DNA from: CAZMCC01 sp964564695
GTDB taxonomy: Bacteria; Planctomycetota; Phycisphaerae; Phycisphaerales; UBA1924
Length of the DNA: 32,991 bases
Assembly (NCBI GenBank): GCA_964564695.1
Contig: CAZMCC010000043.1
Span: 1-32,991, forward strand
Direction of reading: 5' to 3'
The position numbers were made by a program, and so were the translations under genes. The notes under the pieces are model-generated. The model made no database searches and had not been told where the DNA came from. It was given only the letters and a program-made list of their open reading frames with translations. Positions 6,702 to 14,210 of this stretch are shown here, piece after piece; the stretch's first letter is position 1; every line of letters starts with the position of its first letter.

Positions 6702-8105
6702 ATGAATCCGCCGGGAGGACACCACGAGGGACTGGCGGCGACGGTGGGAGGGCGGGACGTCGTGCTGGTCGTCGGTGCGGGGCTTGTAGACGCCCGCGGG
6801 GTGGCTGCGGCGCCGGGGGCCGTGCTGCTGAGCCGGAGCCCCGCTCGGGGGGTCGATGGTCGGGTGTACCCCCAAACGCGGCTGGCGGCCGGACGGCTCA
6901 CGGAGGTCGAGTCGCACCCGGCGGCGGCGGGCGCGGCGAGGGTTGAACGGCCGGGGTGCGTGCTGGTGCCGGCCACGGTGAACGCGCACACCCACCTGGA
7001 TCTGACGCACATGGGGCCGCGGGCGTACCGGCCGGCGGGGGGGTTCGTGGGGTGGGTCGACATGATCCGGCGTGAGCGCAGGAGCACCGCGGGGGAGATC
7101 GGCCAGTCGGTGGGGCTGGGGGCGGCGATGAGCCTTCGGGCGGGGGTGGCGGCGGTGGGGGACATCGCGGGCGCGCCGCTGGGCCAGCCGAGCCTGGCGC
7201 CGGCGCGGGCTCTATGCGACTCCGGACTGATCGGGACGAGCTTCGTGGAGTTCTTCGCCGTGGGGCGCGGGCGCGAGGGGGGGATCCAGCGGGCGCGGGC
7301 GGCCGCGGAGCTCGCGAGCGAGTTTCGGGGCCATGAGCGGGTGCAGGTGGGGTTGCAGCCGCATGCGACGAACACGGTGGAGCCGGATGCGTTCGCGGAC
7401 GCGGCGGCGCTGGCCTGGGAATACGGGATGCCCCTGTCGACCCACCTCGCCGAGACGCCCGAAGAGCGAGAATTCGTGGCCATGGCGACCGGGCCCCAGC
7501 GGAAGCTGCTCGAGGACTTCGGGCTGTGGGACGACCGGCTGCTGTCGGTCTTCGGGCAGGGGCTCACGCCCGTGGCGCACATGGCACGCGCCCTCGAGCG
7601 GGCGAGGTTCCTCGTCGCCCATGTGAACGACGCCGACGACGCGGCCATCGACGTGCTGGCCCGCACCGGCACCAGCGTGGCGTACTGCCCGCGGGCGAGC
7701 GCGTACTTCGGCGCCGAGCACCTCTTTGGCCCCCACCGCTACCGCGACATGCTCGCGGCGGGGGTCAACGTCGCGCTGGGGACCGACTCGATCGTGAACC
7801 TGACGCCCGCCGCCGTGATCCGCGGCCTGAGCATCCTCGACGAGGCCCGGTTCCTGCGTGCCCGGGACGGAACGCCCGCGCTGACGCTCCTGGCGATGGC
7901 GACCCTGAACGGTGCGGCGGCCCTCGACCTCGACCCGCGAGCATTTGGATGGGCTGGCACCCAAGTCCCCTGCGCGGGGGTTGTCGCGGTCGACGTTGGC
8001 GAATCGAGGGTCACCGACGCAACCGCGGAGGGGTTGGCCGCGTTGGTTCTCAAGGAAGGGGCGGCTGACGAGTTCCTGTCTGACAGTACTTTGTTCAGCC
8101 GATGA
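6702..8105 (+). CDS. COG0402-type amidohydrolase, possible aminodeoxyfutalosine deaminase
   Basis: This is a metal-dependent hydrolase of the amidohydrolase superfamily, 467 residues and probably cytoplasmic. The metal ligands are visible: HTH at 96-98 (NAHTHLDLT), H248 (STHLAET), H307 (VAHVND) and D362 (ALGTDS). The stretch VAYCPRASAYFG before the last metal motif is close to the CPRxHAYFG-type motif that I associate with COG0402 deaminases of 6-aminodeoxyfutalosine in menaquinone synthesis, and differs from the CPTSNLKL type of SAH/MTA deaminases. That substrate is therefore possible but inferred. ATG 6702 has no strong Shine-Dalgarno; GTG starts a little downstream are possible. Its stop codon overlaps an ATG at 8102 that is in frame with resB (ATGA), so co-transcription with the cytochrome c genes is likely, which would fit a respiratory role. 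Confidence 0.8.
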   Translation: MNPPGGHHEGLAATVGGRDVVLVVGAGLVDARGVAAAPGAVLLSRSPARGVDGRVYPQTRLAAGRLTEVESHPAAAGAARVERPGCVLVPATVNAHTHLDLTHMGPRAYRPAGGFVGWVDMIRRERRSTAGEIGQSVGLGAAMSLRAGVAAVGDIAGAPLGQPSLAPARALCDSGLIGTSFVEFFAVGRGREGGIQRARAAAELASEFRGHERVQVGLQPHATNTVEPDAFADAAALAWEYGMPLSTHLAETPEEREFVAMATGPQRKLLEDFGLWDDRLLSVFGQGLTPVAHMARALERARFLVAHVNDADDAAIDVLARTGTSVAYCPRASAYFGAEHLFGPHRYRDMLAAGVNVALGTDSIVNLTPAAVIRGLSILDEARFLRARDGTPALTLLAMATLNGAAALDLDPRAFGWAGTQVPCAGVVAVDVGESRVTDATAEGLAALVLKEGAADEFLSDSTLFSR

Positions 8106-8212
8106 GGAATTTGTCCACCGGTAAGCCCCCGAACGAAGGCCGCCGGCGTACGATCGGGCAGGGCGGTTTGCCGACGCGCATGGGGCGGTCGCGCCAGGGG
8201 ATTCAAGGATCG

Positions 8213-11059
8213 ATGAGCCAGAAATGGGTCCGGGCCAAGCAGTGGGATGACCGGAACCTGCCGGCGGCGTTCGAGCCTGCGCGGTATTGGGTCCGGCGTT
8301 TCGGGGCCGCGGCGTTCTGGGGCGGCCTGCTCGGGCTCGGCGCGGCGTACGCGGCGGTCTGGATGTTCCTGCTCGCGCCGCTCGCGGCCGAGCGCCCGTG
8401 GCTGAATCCGTGGGTGCTTCCGTTTGCCGTGGTCCTCTACCTCGTGTGGCCGGTGAAGTTCGTGCTGCGGGCGCTCTCGTCGATCCCGACGGCGGTCGTG
8501 CTCCTCTCGCTCGTGGCGCTCTACGGCGTTCTCGCCAGCATCCCCATCGGCCTGGTCGCGAAGATCCCCACCGTGATCATCTACGGCGCCACGGTGCTCA
8601 CCACCATCGGCGTCGTCGCGGTCGTCCCCACGTGGCTGACCACCCGCGCGATGCGCGGTGCGGGCGCGGGGCGTGCGGCCCGATTCGTCGTGGGGTTCCT
8701 CGGGTTCCAGGTGCTCGCGCTCGGAGCGGTGTGGCTGTGGTACCACTTCGCGTGGCCGTCGCTGCGTTACGACGCGGTGACCCAGAGCGGGCTCTTGCTC
8801 TTTCCGGACTTCGTGCACCGCAACGCGTCGATCACGCTGCGCCGCCTGCCGGGCCTGGAGATGTCCGAGCTCGAGTTCTACGGCTGGTGGCCGCTCAAGG
8901 TCATCCTGCTCCTGTTCGTCGTGAACATGGTCACGGCCACCGTCCGGCGCATCGAGTTCAGCTTCCCGAACATCGGCGTGCTCACGGTGCACACGGGGAT
9001 CGTGACGATCGCCCTGGGGAGCGTGTACTACCAGAAGCTCAAGGTCGAGGGCGACATGCTGCTGCTCGCGGGCGTCCCCGACGAACGCGGCAACCCGGTC
9101 GAGGGGCCGGTCGAGGGCGGGTTCTACGACAACACCGAGGTGGTGATTTGGGTGAGCCAGGGTGGGACGAGGCGCCCGGAACAGCGGCTGCTCGACGGCC
9201 TGCCGCGGTACAACGACTACAACCTCAACGCGCTGGGACTGGTGGGTTTCGAAGAGGCCGCCCGCGAGCTCGATGAGGGCAAGACGCTCGATCTGCAGCC
9301 GCGGTCGCTGCTGCGCCCGGGCTCGGTGATCGAGCCGGGGATCGACCCGGACCTCGACGTGCGGGTGGTGGGGTACGCGAACTACGCCGAGCTGAGGAAG
9401 CGGGCGGTGCCGGCGCCCGCGCCGGCGGACGCGGCGAAAGCGCAGCCGGCCCGCCAGGTGGTCGTGCTCAGCGCGCTGCCGCCGGGGTTCGTGCCGGGGA
9501 GCGGGCCGTTGCCCGCGCCGGTCGAGCCTCGGACAGTTCTGTCGGCCGACCTGTTCCCCGCTCAGGCATCGAAGCGGGTGCTCGCGCGGGAGTCGATCGC
9601 GATCGAAGCCACGCGCGGGCTCAGCGATGCGCGGTGGAACGAGCTGAAGACGCCCCTGCCGCCGCTGGGTGGGCACGGGGGGCTGCACGGGCTGATCGTG
9701 GACGTACCGGGGCTGGGTGGGGGGGGTGGGGCGCCCGGACTTCGCAAGGTCTACGCGGTGGACGAGGGGACGCGCCTGAGCGTCGGCACCACGGGCTACA
9801 CGCTCGAGGTTGTGTCGCTCGCGGCCCGCCCGCCGTTCCCGCTGGTGACGCCGGGGTACGAGGGCGCGAGCTCGAGCCTCGCGATTGTGCGGGTGACGCC
9901 ACCCTCGCTGGCCGACGGCACGCTGCCCCCGGCGTACGAGCGCTGGGTCTACAGCCGGTTCCCGGAGATCAGCCAGGACATGCTGGGCGAGGCGGGGGCC
10001 AATGGCATGCCGCGTCGGCGTGCGGCCGATCCCGGCATCCGCATCACGTACGTCGATGCGTCGATCGTGCAGGTGTACTTCGACGAGCGGGTCGGCACAG
10101 GCACCGCAGAAGATCCCATGGTGCGGGCGCTGGTGCGCCTGCCCGGCCGCCCCGCGGCCGAGATCGAGGGCATGCGCACCGGTGAGCGTGTGCAGATCGA
10201 CGAGATGGTGTTCGTGGGGCTCGGGGCCCGGGTGGCGAACACGGTCGAGGTCGAGTTCCCGCTGCCCACGCCCGAGGACCAGCGCGACAAGCAGGGCATC
10301 GGCACGCACGCGAAGGCGGCGATTGCGGTGCAGTTGCGGTCACGCAATGAACAGTCCTGGTCGCGCACGGTCTGGGTGCCCTTCAGCAAGTACGTCGGCG
10401 TCGATCAGAGCCTCGAGCGGAGCGTGACGCTGCCGGACGGTCGGCGCGTGGGCTTCATGTTCGGGCGGCGCCGCCAGACGCTGCCGAAGATGGCGCTCAA
10501 GCTCACGAGCTTCGACATGATCCCGTACGAGCACAGCGACATCCCGCGCGACTACCGCTCGGACGTCGCGGTGGTGAGCTGGTCGGGGGGCGCGATGAAG
10601 GAAGAGCGCCGGTACACGAGCCTGAACGAGCCGCTGCTGGTGCGCGTGCCCTTTGAGCGGAACGAGAAGGCGCCGGGGATCGCGAACGCGATCGGGTGGG
10701 TGATGGCGCGGATCGCGCCCGATTCGTACAAGTTCAGCCAGGCCGGGTGGGACAGCGAAGGGTGGACACAGACGAAGGCGGCGGCTGCGGGGGGCCGGTT
10801 CGACCGGCCCTCGGCCCGTTTCACGATTCTCGGCGTGGGGAACAACCCGGGGATTACGATCATCGCGGCGGGCGCGGTGATGATGTCGCTGGGGATCCCG
10901 TGGGCGTTCTACCTGAAGCCCGCGATCATGCGGGGCCGCAAGCGCAGGCTCCAGCGGGAGCTGGCGGCGAAGGCGAGCGGCGCCACGAGCAACGGGACGG
11001 ATGCACAGGGTCTCGCGCGCGAGCGGGAGACCCGGATCGGTGCGGAGACCGGATCATGA
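8213..11059 (+). CDS. resB: Cytochrome c biogenesis protein ResB (System II)
   Basis: ResB (Ccs1/CcsB) works with CcsA to carry heme across the membrane and attach it to apocytochrome c. About seven hydrophobic segments occupy residues 30-275. The last (NIGVLTVHTGIVTIALGSVYY) carries the H-x-G typical of ResB just before a large extracytoplasmic part. That part spans roughly 275-885 and is far larger than usual for the family. A final membrane helix (ITIIAAGAVMMSLGIPWAFYLK) and a basic cytoplasmic tail close the protein. ATG 8213 follows AAGGA at a short 3-base spacing; ATG 8180 or ATG 8102 (overlapping the previous stop as ATGA) are alternatives that add a non-hydrophobic leader. The gene ends in an ATGA overlap with ccsA, a strong sign of coupled translation. 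Role sure, start uncertain. Confidence 0.87.
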   Translation: MSQKWVRAKQWDDRNLPAAFEPARYWVRRFGAAAFWGGLLGLGAAYAAVWMFLLAPLAAERPWLNPWVLPFAVVLYLVWPVKFVLRALSSIPTAVVLLSLVALYGVLASIPIGLVAKIPTVIIYGATVLTTIGVVAVVPTWLTTRAMRGAGAGRAARFVVGFLGFQVLALGAVWLWYHFAWPSLRYDAVTQSGLLLFPDFVHRNASITLRRLPGLEMSELEFYGWWPLKVILLLFVVNMVTATVRRIEFSFPNIGVLTVHTGIVTIALGSVYYQKLKVEGDMLLLAGVPDERGNPVEGPVEGGFYDNTEVVIWVSQGGTRRPEQRLLDGLPRYNDYNLNALGLVGFEEAARELDEGKTLDLQPRSLLRPGSVIEPGIDPDLDVRVVGYANYAELRKRAVPAPAPADAAKAQPARQVVVLSALPPGFVPGSGPLPAPVEPRTVLSADLFPAQASKRVLARESIAIEATRGLSDARWNELKTPLPPLGGHGGLHGLIVDVPGLGGGGGAPGLRKVYAVDEGTRLSVGTTGYTLEVVSLAARPPFPLVTPGYEGASSSLAIVRVTPPSLADGTLPPAYERWVYSRFPEISQDMLGEAGANGMPRRRAADPGIRITYVDASIVQVYFDERVGTGTAEDPMVRALVRLPGRPAAEIEGMRTGERVQIDEMVFVGLGARVANTVEVEFPLPTPEDQRDKQGIGTHAKAAIAVQLRSRNEQSWSRTVWVPFSKYVGVDQSLERSVTLPDGRRVGFMFGRRRQTLPKMALKLTSFDMIPYEHSDIPRDYRSDVAVVSWSGGAMKEERRYTSLNEPLLVRVPFERNEKAPGIANAIGWVMARIAPDSYKFSQAGWDSEGWTQTKAAAAGGRFDRPSARFTILGVGNNPGITIIAAGAVMMSLGIPWAFYLKPAIMRGRKRRLQRELAAKASGATSNGTDAQGLARERETRIGAETGS

Positions 11060-12831
11060 AACACGTCATTCTTCTTGCGACGGTCGCGGCGTGGCTGGCC
11101 TTGAGCGCGATGGCGCTGGGGCAGGGCGCCCCCGAGGGCAACGCGCACCCGGCCACCAAGGCGGTGTCGGAGACCACGGCCGAGCTGCGCAACCCGTTCG
11201 ACCCTGCACCCCCCCACACGGCGCCGACGATGGACGTCGACCGCAAGCGGGCGTTCGCCGACGCGGTGAACCTCGACCCCTTGCGCGACCTCGCGGTGTT
11301 CCACAACGGGCGCGTGAAGATCCTGGGGACGCTCGCCAAGGAGAGCGTGCGCTCGATCACCGGGCGCAAGGACTACTTCGACATCAAGACCACGGGTGAT
11401 GGCGGCGCGCTGCGCCTCCGCTACGACCCCATGTTCACGCTGCTGGACATGGTCATCGACCCCTTGTACTACGACGACAAGTCGCTGGTGCTCGTGAACT
11501 TCCTGCCCCTGCGCGAGGCGCTGATCGCGGCGGCGTACACCTCCCCCGATGAGCGGGAGTGGTGGAAGCGCCAGGGGCGCCTCAAGCCCGGCGTGATCCG
11601 CCTGCACGGCAACAGCGTGCTCCAAGCGGCGATGCAGAAGGACTCGGCCCCGCAGGCGTTCATGCGGGCGATGGATGAGGTCGCCGGCGCGGTGAACCTC
11701 TACCAGGAGAGCTGGCGGAACTTCGAGATGGTGGCCCCCGAGCGGGCGGACCAGTTGTGGCTGCACCTGGGGCGGCTCGATCCGGCCAGTCCGGCGGGCA
11801 AGGCCGTGGCGGAACTCGCGACGGGGTGGAAGGCCGGGGACGCGCCGAAGGTGAACGCGGCGGTAGCGACGCTCGCGCTCGAGCTCCCCAAGATCAACCC
11901 GGGGCAGTATCCCGCGTCGCGCCGGCAGCTCGAGGCCGCGTACAACAAGGCGAACGCATTCGAGTACGCATACTGGGCGTATTTCCTGAGCTTGCTGAGC
12001 CTGCTGCTGGCGTTCGGCACGGGGCGAAAGTGGCTGGGGGCCGGCGGCGTTGTGATGCTCGTGCTCGCGATGGGGCTGCACGCGTTCGGGTTCATTGCTC
12101 GCTGCGTCATCGCCGAACGGTTCGCGATCCAGAACCAGTTCGAGTCCATGACGGGCGTGAGCCTGTTCGCGACCACGGTGGGCCTGGGGCTCATGATCAC
12201 GCGCCGCCAGATGCTCTTCGGGGCGGCGGCGGCGGGCGTGGGGTTCCTCGTGCTGATCGCGGCGACGCAGACGGGCATCCCGGGGATGAACATCGAGCGC
12301 GAGGCCGCGATCCTGAACACGAGCGTGCTGCTGAAGTACCACGTGACGACGGTGCTCGTGAGCTACGGGCTCATCTCGCTGGGATTCATCCTGAGCCTGT
12401 TCTACCTCGGCACGTACTACGCGGCGAAGTACCGGCTCGGCGGAACGGCGGCGGCGGCCGGCGGCGTGGGGGCCGTGGCGCTGGGGCTCGGCGACGACGC
12501 GCCGCACGGCCCGCAGCGGGTGCTGAGCGACCTCGACAAGGCCCAGATGATCGTGCTGCAGCTGGCGTTCTGGGCGCTGGGTGTCGGCATCCTGCTGGGC
12601 GCCTGGTGGGCGGACCACAGCTGGGGCCGGTGGTGGGCGTTCGATCCCAAGGAGCTGTGGGCGCTGGTGACGTGGATCGTGTACCTGGTCGTGATCCACC
12701 TGCGGTTCACGCAGTCCGGGCCGTCGCGGGCGCTGACGACGGCGTGGCTGAGCGTGGCCGGGTTCTTTGTGATGCTGTGGTGCTACTTCGGCGTGAACCT
12801 GCTGCTGCCGGGGCTGCACGCGTATGCGTGA
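11056..12831 (+). CDS. ccsA: Cytochrome c biogenesis protein CcsA with N-terminal extracytoplasmic domain
   Basis: CcsA is the heme-handling partner of ResB in System II cytochrome c maturation. The signature is the Trp-rich WWD segment HSWGRWWAFDPKELWALVTW near residues 520-540, preceded and followed by membrane helices with histidines (LKYHVTTVLVSYGLISLGF; VVIHLRFT) that can ligate heme. Unlike a minimal CcsA of ~300 residues, this 591-residue protein starts with a signal peptide (MKHVILLATVAAWLALSAMALGQ). It then has a ~270-residue extracytoplasmic domain with LAVFHNGRVKILGTLAKESVRSITGRKD, similar to the N-G-R-x-K-P-x-x-T-x-A region seen in CcsA proteins of other phyla such as Bacteroidetes. 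The helices begin near residue 310. ATG 11056 overlaps the resB stop by four bases, and its own stop lies inside the next gene's start, so the three are one operon. Confidence 0.92.
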   Translation: MKHVILLATVAAWLALSAMALGQGAPEGNAHPATKAVSETTAELRNPFDPAPPHTAPTMDVDRKRAFADAVNLDPLRDLAVFHNGRVKILGTLAKESVRSITGRKDYFDIKTTGDGGALRLRYDPMFTLLDMVIDPLYYDDKSLVLVNFLPLREALIAAAYTSPDEREWWKRQGRLKPGVIRLHGNSVLQAAMQKDSAPQAFMRAMDEVAGAVNLYQESWRNFEMVAPERADQLWLHLGRLDPASPAGKAVAELATGWKAGDAPKVNAAVATLALELPKINPGQYPASRRQLEAAYNKANAFEYAYWAYFLSLLSLLLAFGTGRKWLGAGGVVMLVLAMGLHAFGFIARCVIAERFAIQNQFESMTGVSLFATTVGLGLMITRRQMLFGAAAAGVGFLVLIAATQTGIPGMNIEREAAILNTSVLLKYHVTTVLVSYGLISLGFILSLFYLGTYYAAKYRLGGTAAAAGGVGAVALGLGDDAPHGPQRVLSDLDKAQMIVLQLAFWALGVGILLGAWWADHSWGRWWAFDPKELWALVTWIVYLVVIHLRFTQSGPSRALTTAWLSVAGFFVMLWCYFGVNLLLPGLHAYA

Positions 12832-13567
12832 GCGGGCGAGCGCGGGTTGGGAGACTCCGTCGCGCCGCTTCTTCAGCGTCCCCGCCGACGTCCTGGCGCC
12901 GCGGCTCATCGGCTCCCGTCTCGTGCGGATGCTCGAGGACGGCACCCGCCTCAGCGGCATCATCGTCGAGACCGAGGCGTACCTGGGTGTGCGCGACCGG
13001 GCGGCCCACTCCTTCGGCGGGCGGCGCACCGAGCGCGTCGAAGCGATGTATGCCGCTGCGGGGACCAGCTATGTCTACTTCACCTCCGGGATGCACTTCT
13101 GCATGAACGTGGTGTGCGGGAAGATCGGGGAGCCGACAGCCGTGCTGCTTCGGGCGCTCGTGCCCGACGAGGGCGTGGAGCGGATGGCGGAGCACCGGGG
13201 GCTTCATGTGGCGGATGCCAAAGGGGCGGCGGCGCTGTGCCGCGGGCCCGGGAACCTGTGCCGGGCCATGGGGATCGATCGGAGGCTGAATTTCATCGAT
13301 TTGACGGTGCATCCGGGGCTGTGGATCGAGCGCATAGCCGTGCGAAAGAGAAGAGGCCCGGTCGGGAGTCTCCCGGCGGGCATCGATGTGGGAAATGTTC
13401 AGCGGGGTCCGCGCATTGGCGTGGAGTCGGCGGGGCCGGAGTGGGCCGGGGCCGTTCTGCGATGGTTCGTAGCGGGGCACCCCTCGGTGAGCGGGCGCAG
13501 GGGGGTTCGGCAAGTGGGGCAAGGGCTGCCGGGGGCGGGCAGAGAACTCGGACGAACAAGGAACTGA
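12824..13567 (+). CDS. 3-methyladenine DNA glycosylase (AAG/MPG family)
   Basis: The enzyme excises alkylated purines in base-excision repair. The AAG fold signature is complete: IIVETEAYLG with catalytic Glu51 and stacking Tyr53 (human Glu125, Tyr127), AAHSFGGRRTER with His62 (human His136), and SYVYFTSGMHFCMNVVC with Tyr85 (human Tyr159). The GPGNLCRAMGID segment and a C-terminal RGPRIGV motif are also typical. About 30 extra Gly/Arg-rich residues follow the domain. The start ATG overlaps the ccsA stop by 8 bases, so it is translated from the cytochrome c operon message; no separate promoter is seen. The functional link to cytochrome maturation is unclear. Gene call very sure. Confidence 0.93.
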   Translation: MRERASAGWETPSRRFFSVPADVLAPRLIGSRLVRMLEDGTRLSGIIVETEAYLGVRDRAAHSFGGRRTERVEAMYAAAGTSYVYFTSGMHFCMNVVCGKIGEPTAVLLRALVPDEGVERMAEHRGLHVADAKGAAALCRGPGNLCRAMGIDRRLNFIDLTVHPGLWIERIAVRKRRGPVGSLPAGIDVGNVQRGPRIGVESAGPEWAGAVLRWFVAGHPSVSGRRGVRQVGQGLPGAGRELGRTRN

Positions 13568-13682
13568 GAAGGAACGTCTAGATCGAGCAAGACATTCGTG
13601 AAGGTGTTATCGGCGCGGTTGTCGAAGAAAACGTGGCGTAGACTTGGCACTGTCCAGGCGCCCTGCATTGAGGACCCGTGCG

Positions 13683-14090
13683 TTGAACAAGCGTCCGAGC
13701 GAAGTCGAGTGGGAAACGATCCGCCAGAAGGCGAAGCGGTTCCCGGATGAGGCGTACAAGTTCGTGCGTGACGGGCTGGGCCAGACGGTCAAGCGCCTGC
13801 ACGGCCAGGCCGCCACCGAGCAGCCCCCCGCCGACCCGACCGACGAGTCGCGCCACGTCACCGGTCGCGACCTGTGCGAGACGCTCCGCGACCTCGCCCG
13901 CGACCGCTACGGCCTGCTCGCCAAGACCGTGCTTGGGCACTGGGGGGTGCACCGCACCGACGACTTCGGCGTCCTGGTCTACGCGATGATCGACCGAGGC
14001 GAGCTGCGTTCGAGCCAGCGCGACAGCCTCGACGATTTCCGCGGGGTGTACGACTTCGACGACGCGTTCGGGCAGCTTGTGCTGAATTGA
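13683..14090 (+). CDS. Minf_1886 family protein (TIGR04138-like)
   Basis: Function unknown. The 135-residue protein matches the short conserved family of Planctomycetes and Verrucomicrobia in its features: an early FPDEAYKFVRDGLGQTV segment, HVTGRDLCETLRDLARDRYGLLAKTVLGHWGVHRTDDFGVLVYAMI in the middle, and the end SLDDFRGVYDFDDAF. I see no signal peptide, membrane segment or catalytic motif; it is probably a small cytoplasmic alpha-helical protein. TTG 13683 is chosen because GAGG (13670-13673) lies 9 bases before it and family similarity begins soon after; a TTG at 13644 would add 13 residues. It stands alone between the cytochrome c operon and a terminator. Confidence 0.85.
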   Translation: MNKRPSEVEWETIRQKAKRFPDEAYKFVRDGLGQTVKRLHGQAATEQPPADPTDESRHVTGRDLCETLRDLARDRYGLLAKTVLGHWGVHRTDDFGVLVYAMIDRGELRSSQRDSLDDFRGVYDFDDAFGQLVLN

Positions 14091-14133
14091 GTCGCCGGCC
14101 CAAGCCGGCGAAATGACCATTGACTTCGGGTGC

Positions 14134-14167
14134 CCCGGCGGAGCTTTGTCCGCCGGGTCTTCTTTTT
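14134..14167 (+). terminator. Rho-independent terminator after Minf_1886-family gene
   Basis: A 9-bp stem, CCCGGCGGA (14134-14142) with TCCGCCGGG (14149-14157), is followed by TCTTCTTTTT. A second, smaller GC hairpin (CGCCGGC with GCCGGCG) lies just before it, after the stop codon. Together they separate the gene from the transporter downstream. Confidence 0.85.
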
Positions 14168-14198
14168 GGTCCGCGCGACATCGGACGCCCCGTTTCGC

Positions 14199-14204
14199 TA
14201 ATCT
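14199..14204 (+). promoter_or_regulatory. -10-like box, probable leaderless start of transporter gene
   Basis: TAATCT is followed after 6 bases by ATG 14211, and a terminator ends 32 bases upstream, so a promoter must lie in this short gap. Nothing like a Shine-Dalgarno site is present (GATGTC precedes the ATG). Transcription would start on the A of the ATG. Confidence 0.5.
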
Positions 14205-14210
14205 GATGTC

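Noticed and set aside
8102..8212. resB starting at ATG 8102
   Set aside because: The ATGA overlap with the previous stop is attractive, but the added 37 residues are basic and Gly-rich, unlike a ResB N-terminus, and AAGGA precedes ATG 8213. Kept as an alternative.
7739..10309. Long minus-strand open frame (about 850 codons) over the amidohydrolase and resB
   Set aside because: It is Arg/His/Pro-rich with no domain, is fully antisense to two well-supported genes, and is explained by GC-rich third codon positions.
10909..13029. Long minus-strand open frame (about 700 codons) over ccsA and the glycosylase
   Set aside because: Antisense shadow with low-complexity Arg/Gln/His composition. The plus-strand genes carry clear family motifs.
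13582..13642. Short frame reading IEQDIREGVIGAVVEENVA before the Minf_1886-family gene
   Set aside because: It has no start codon, and the 19 codons match nothing I know. Probably chance, or a relic.
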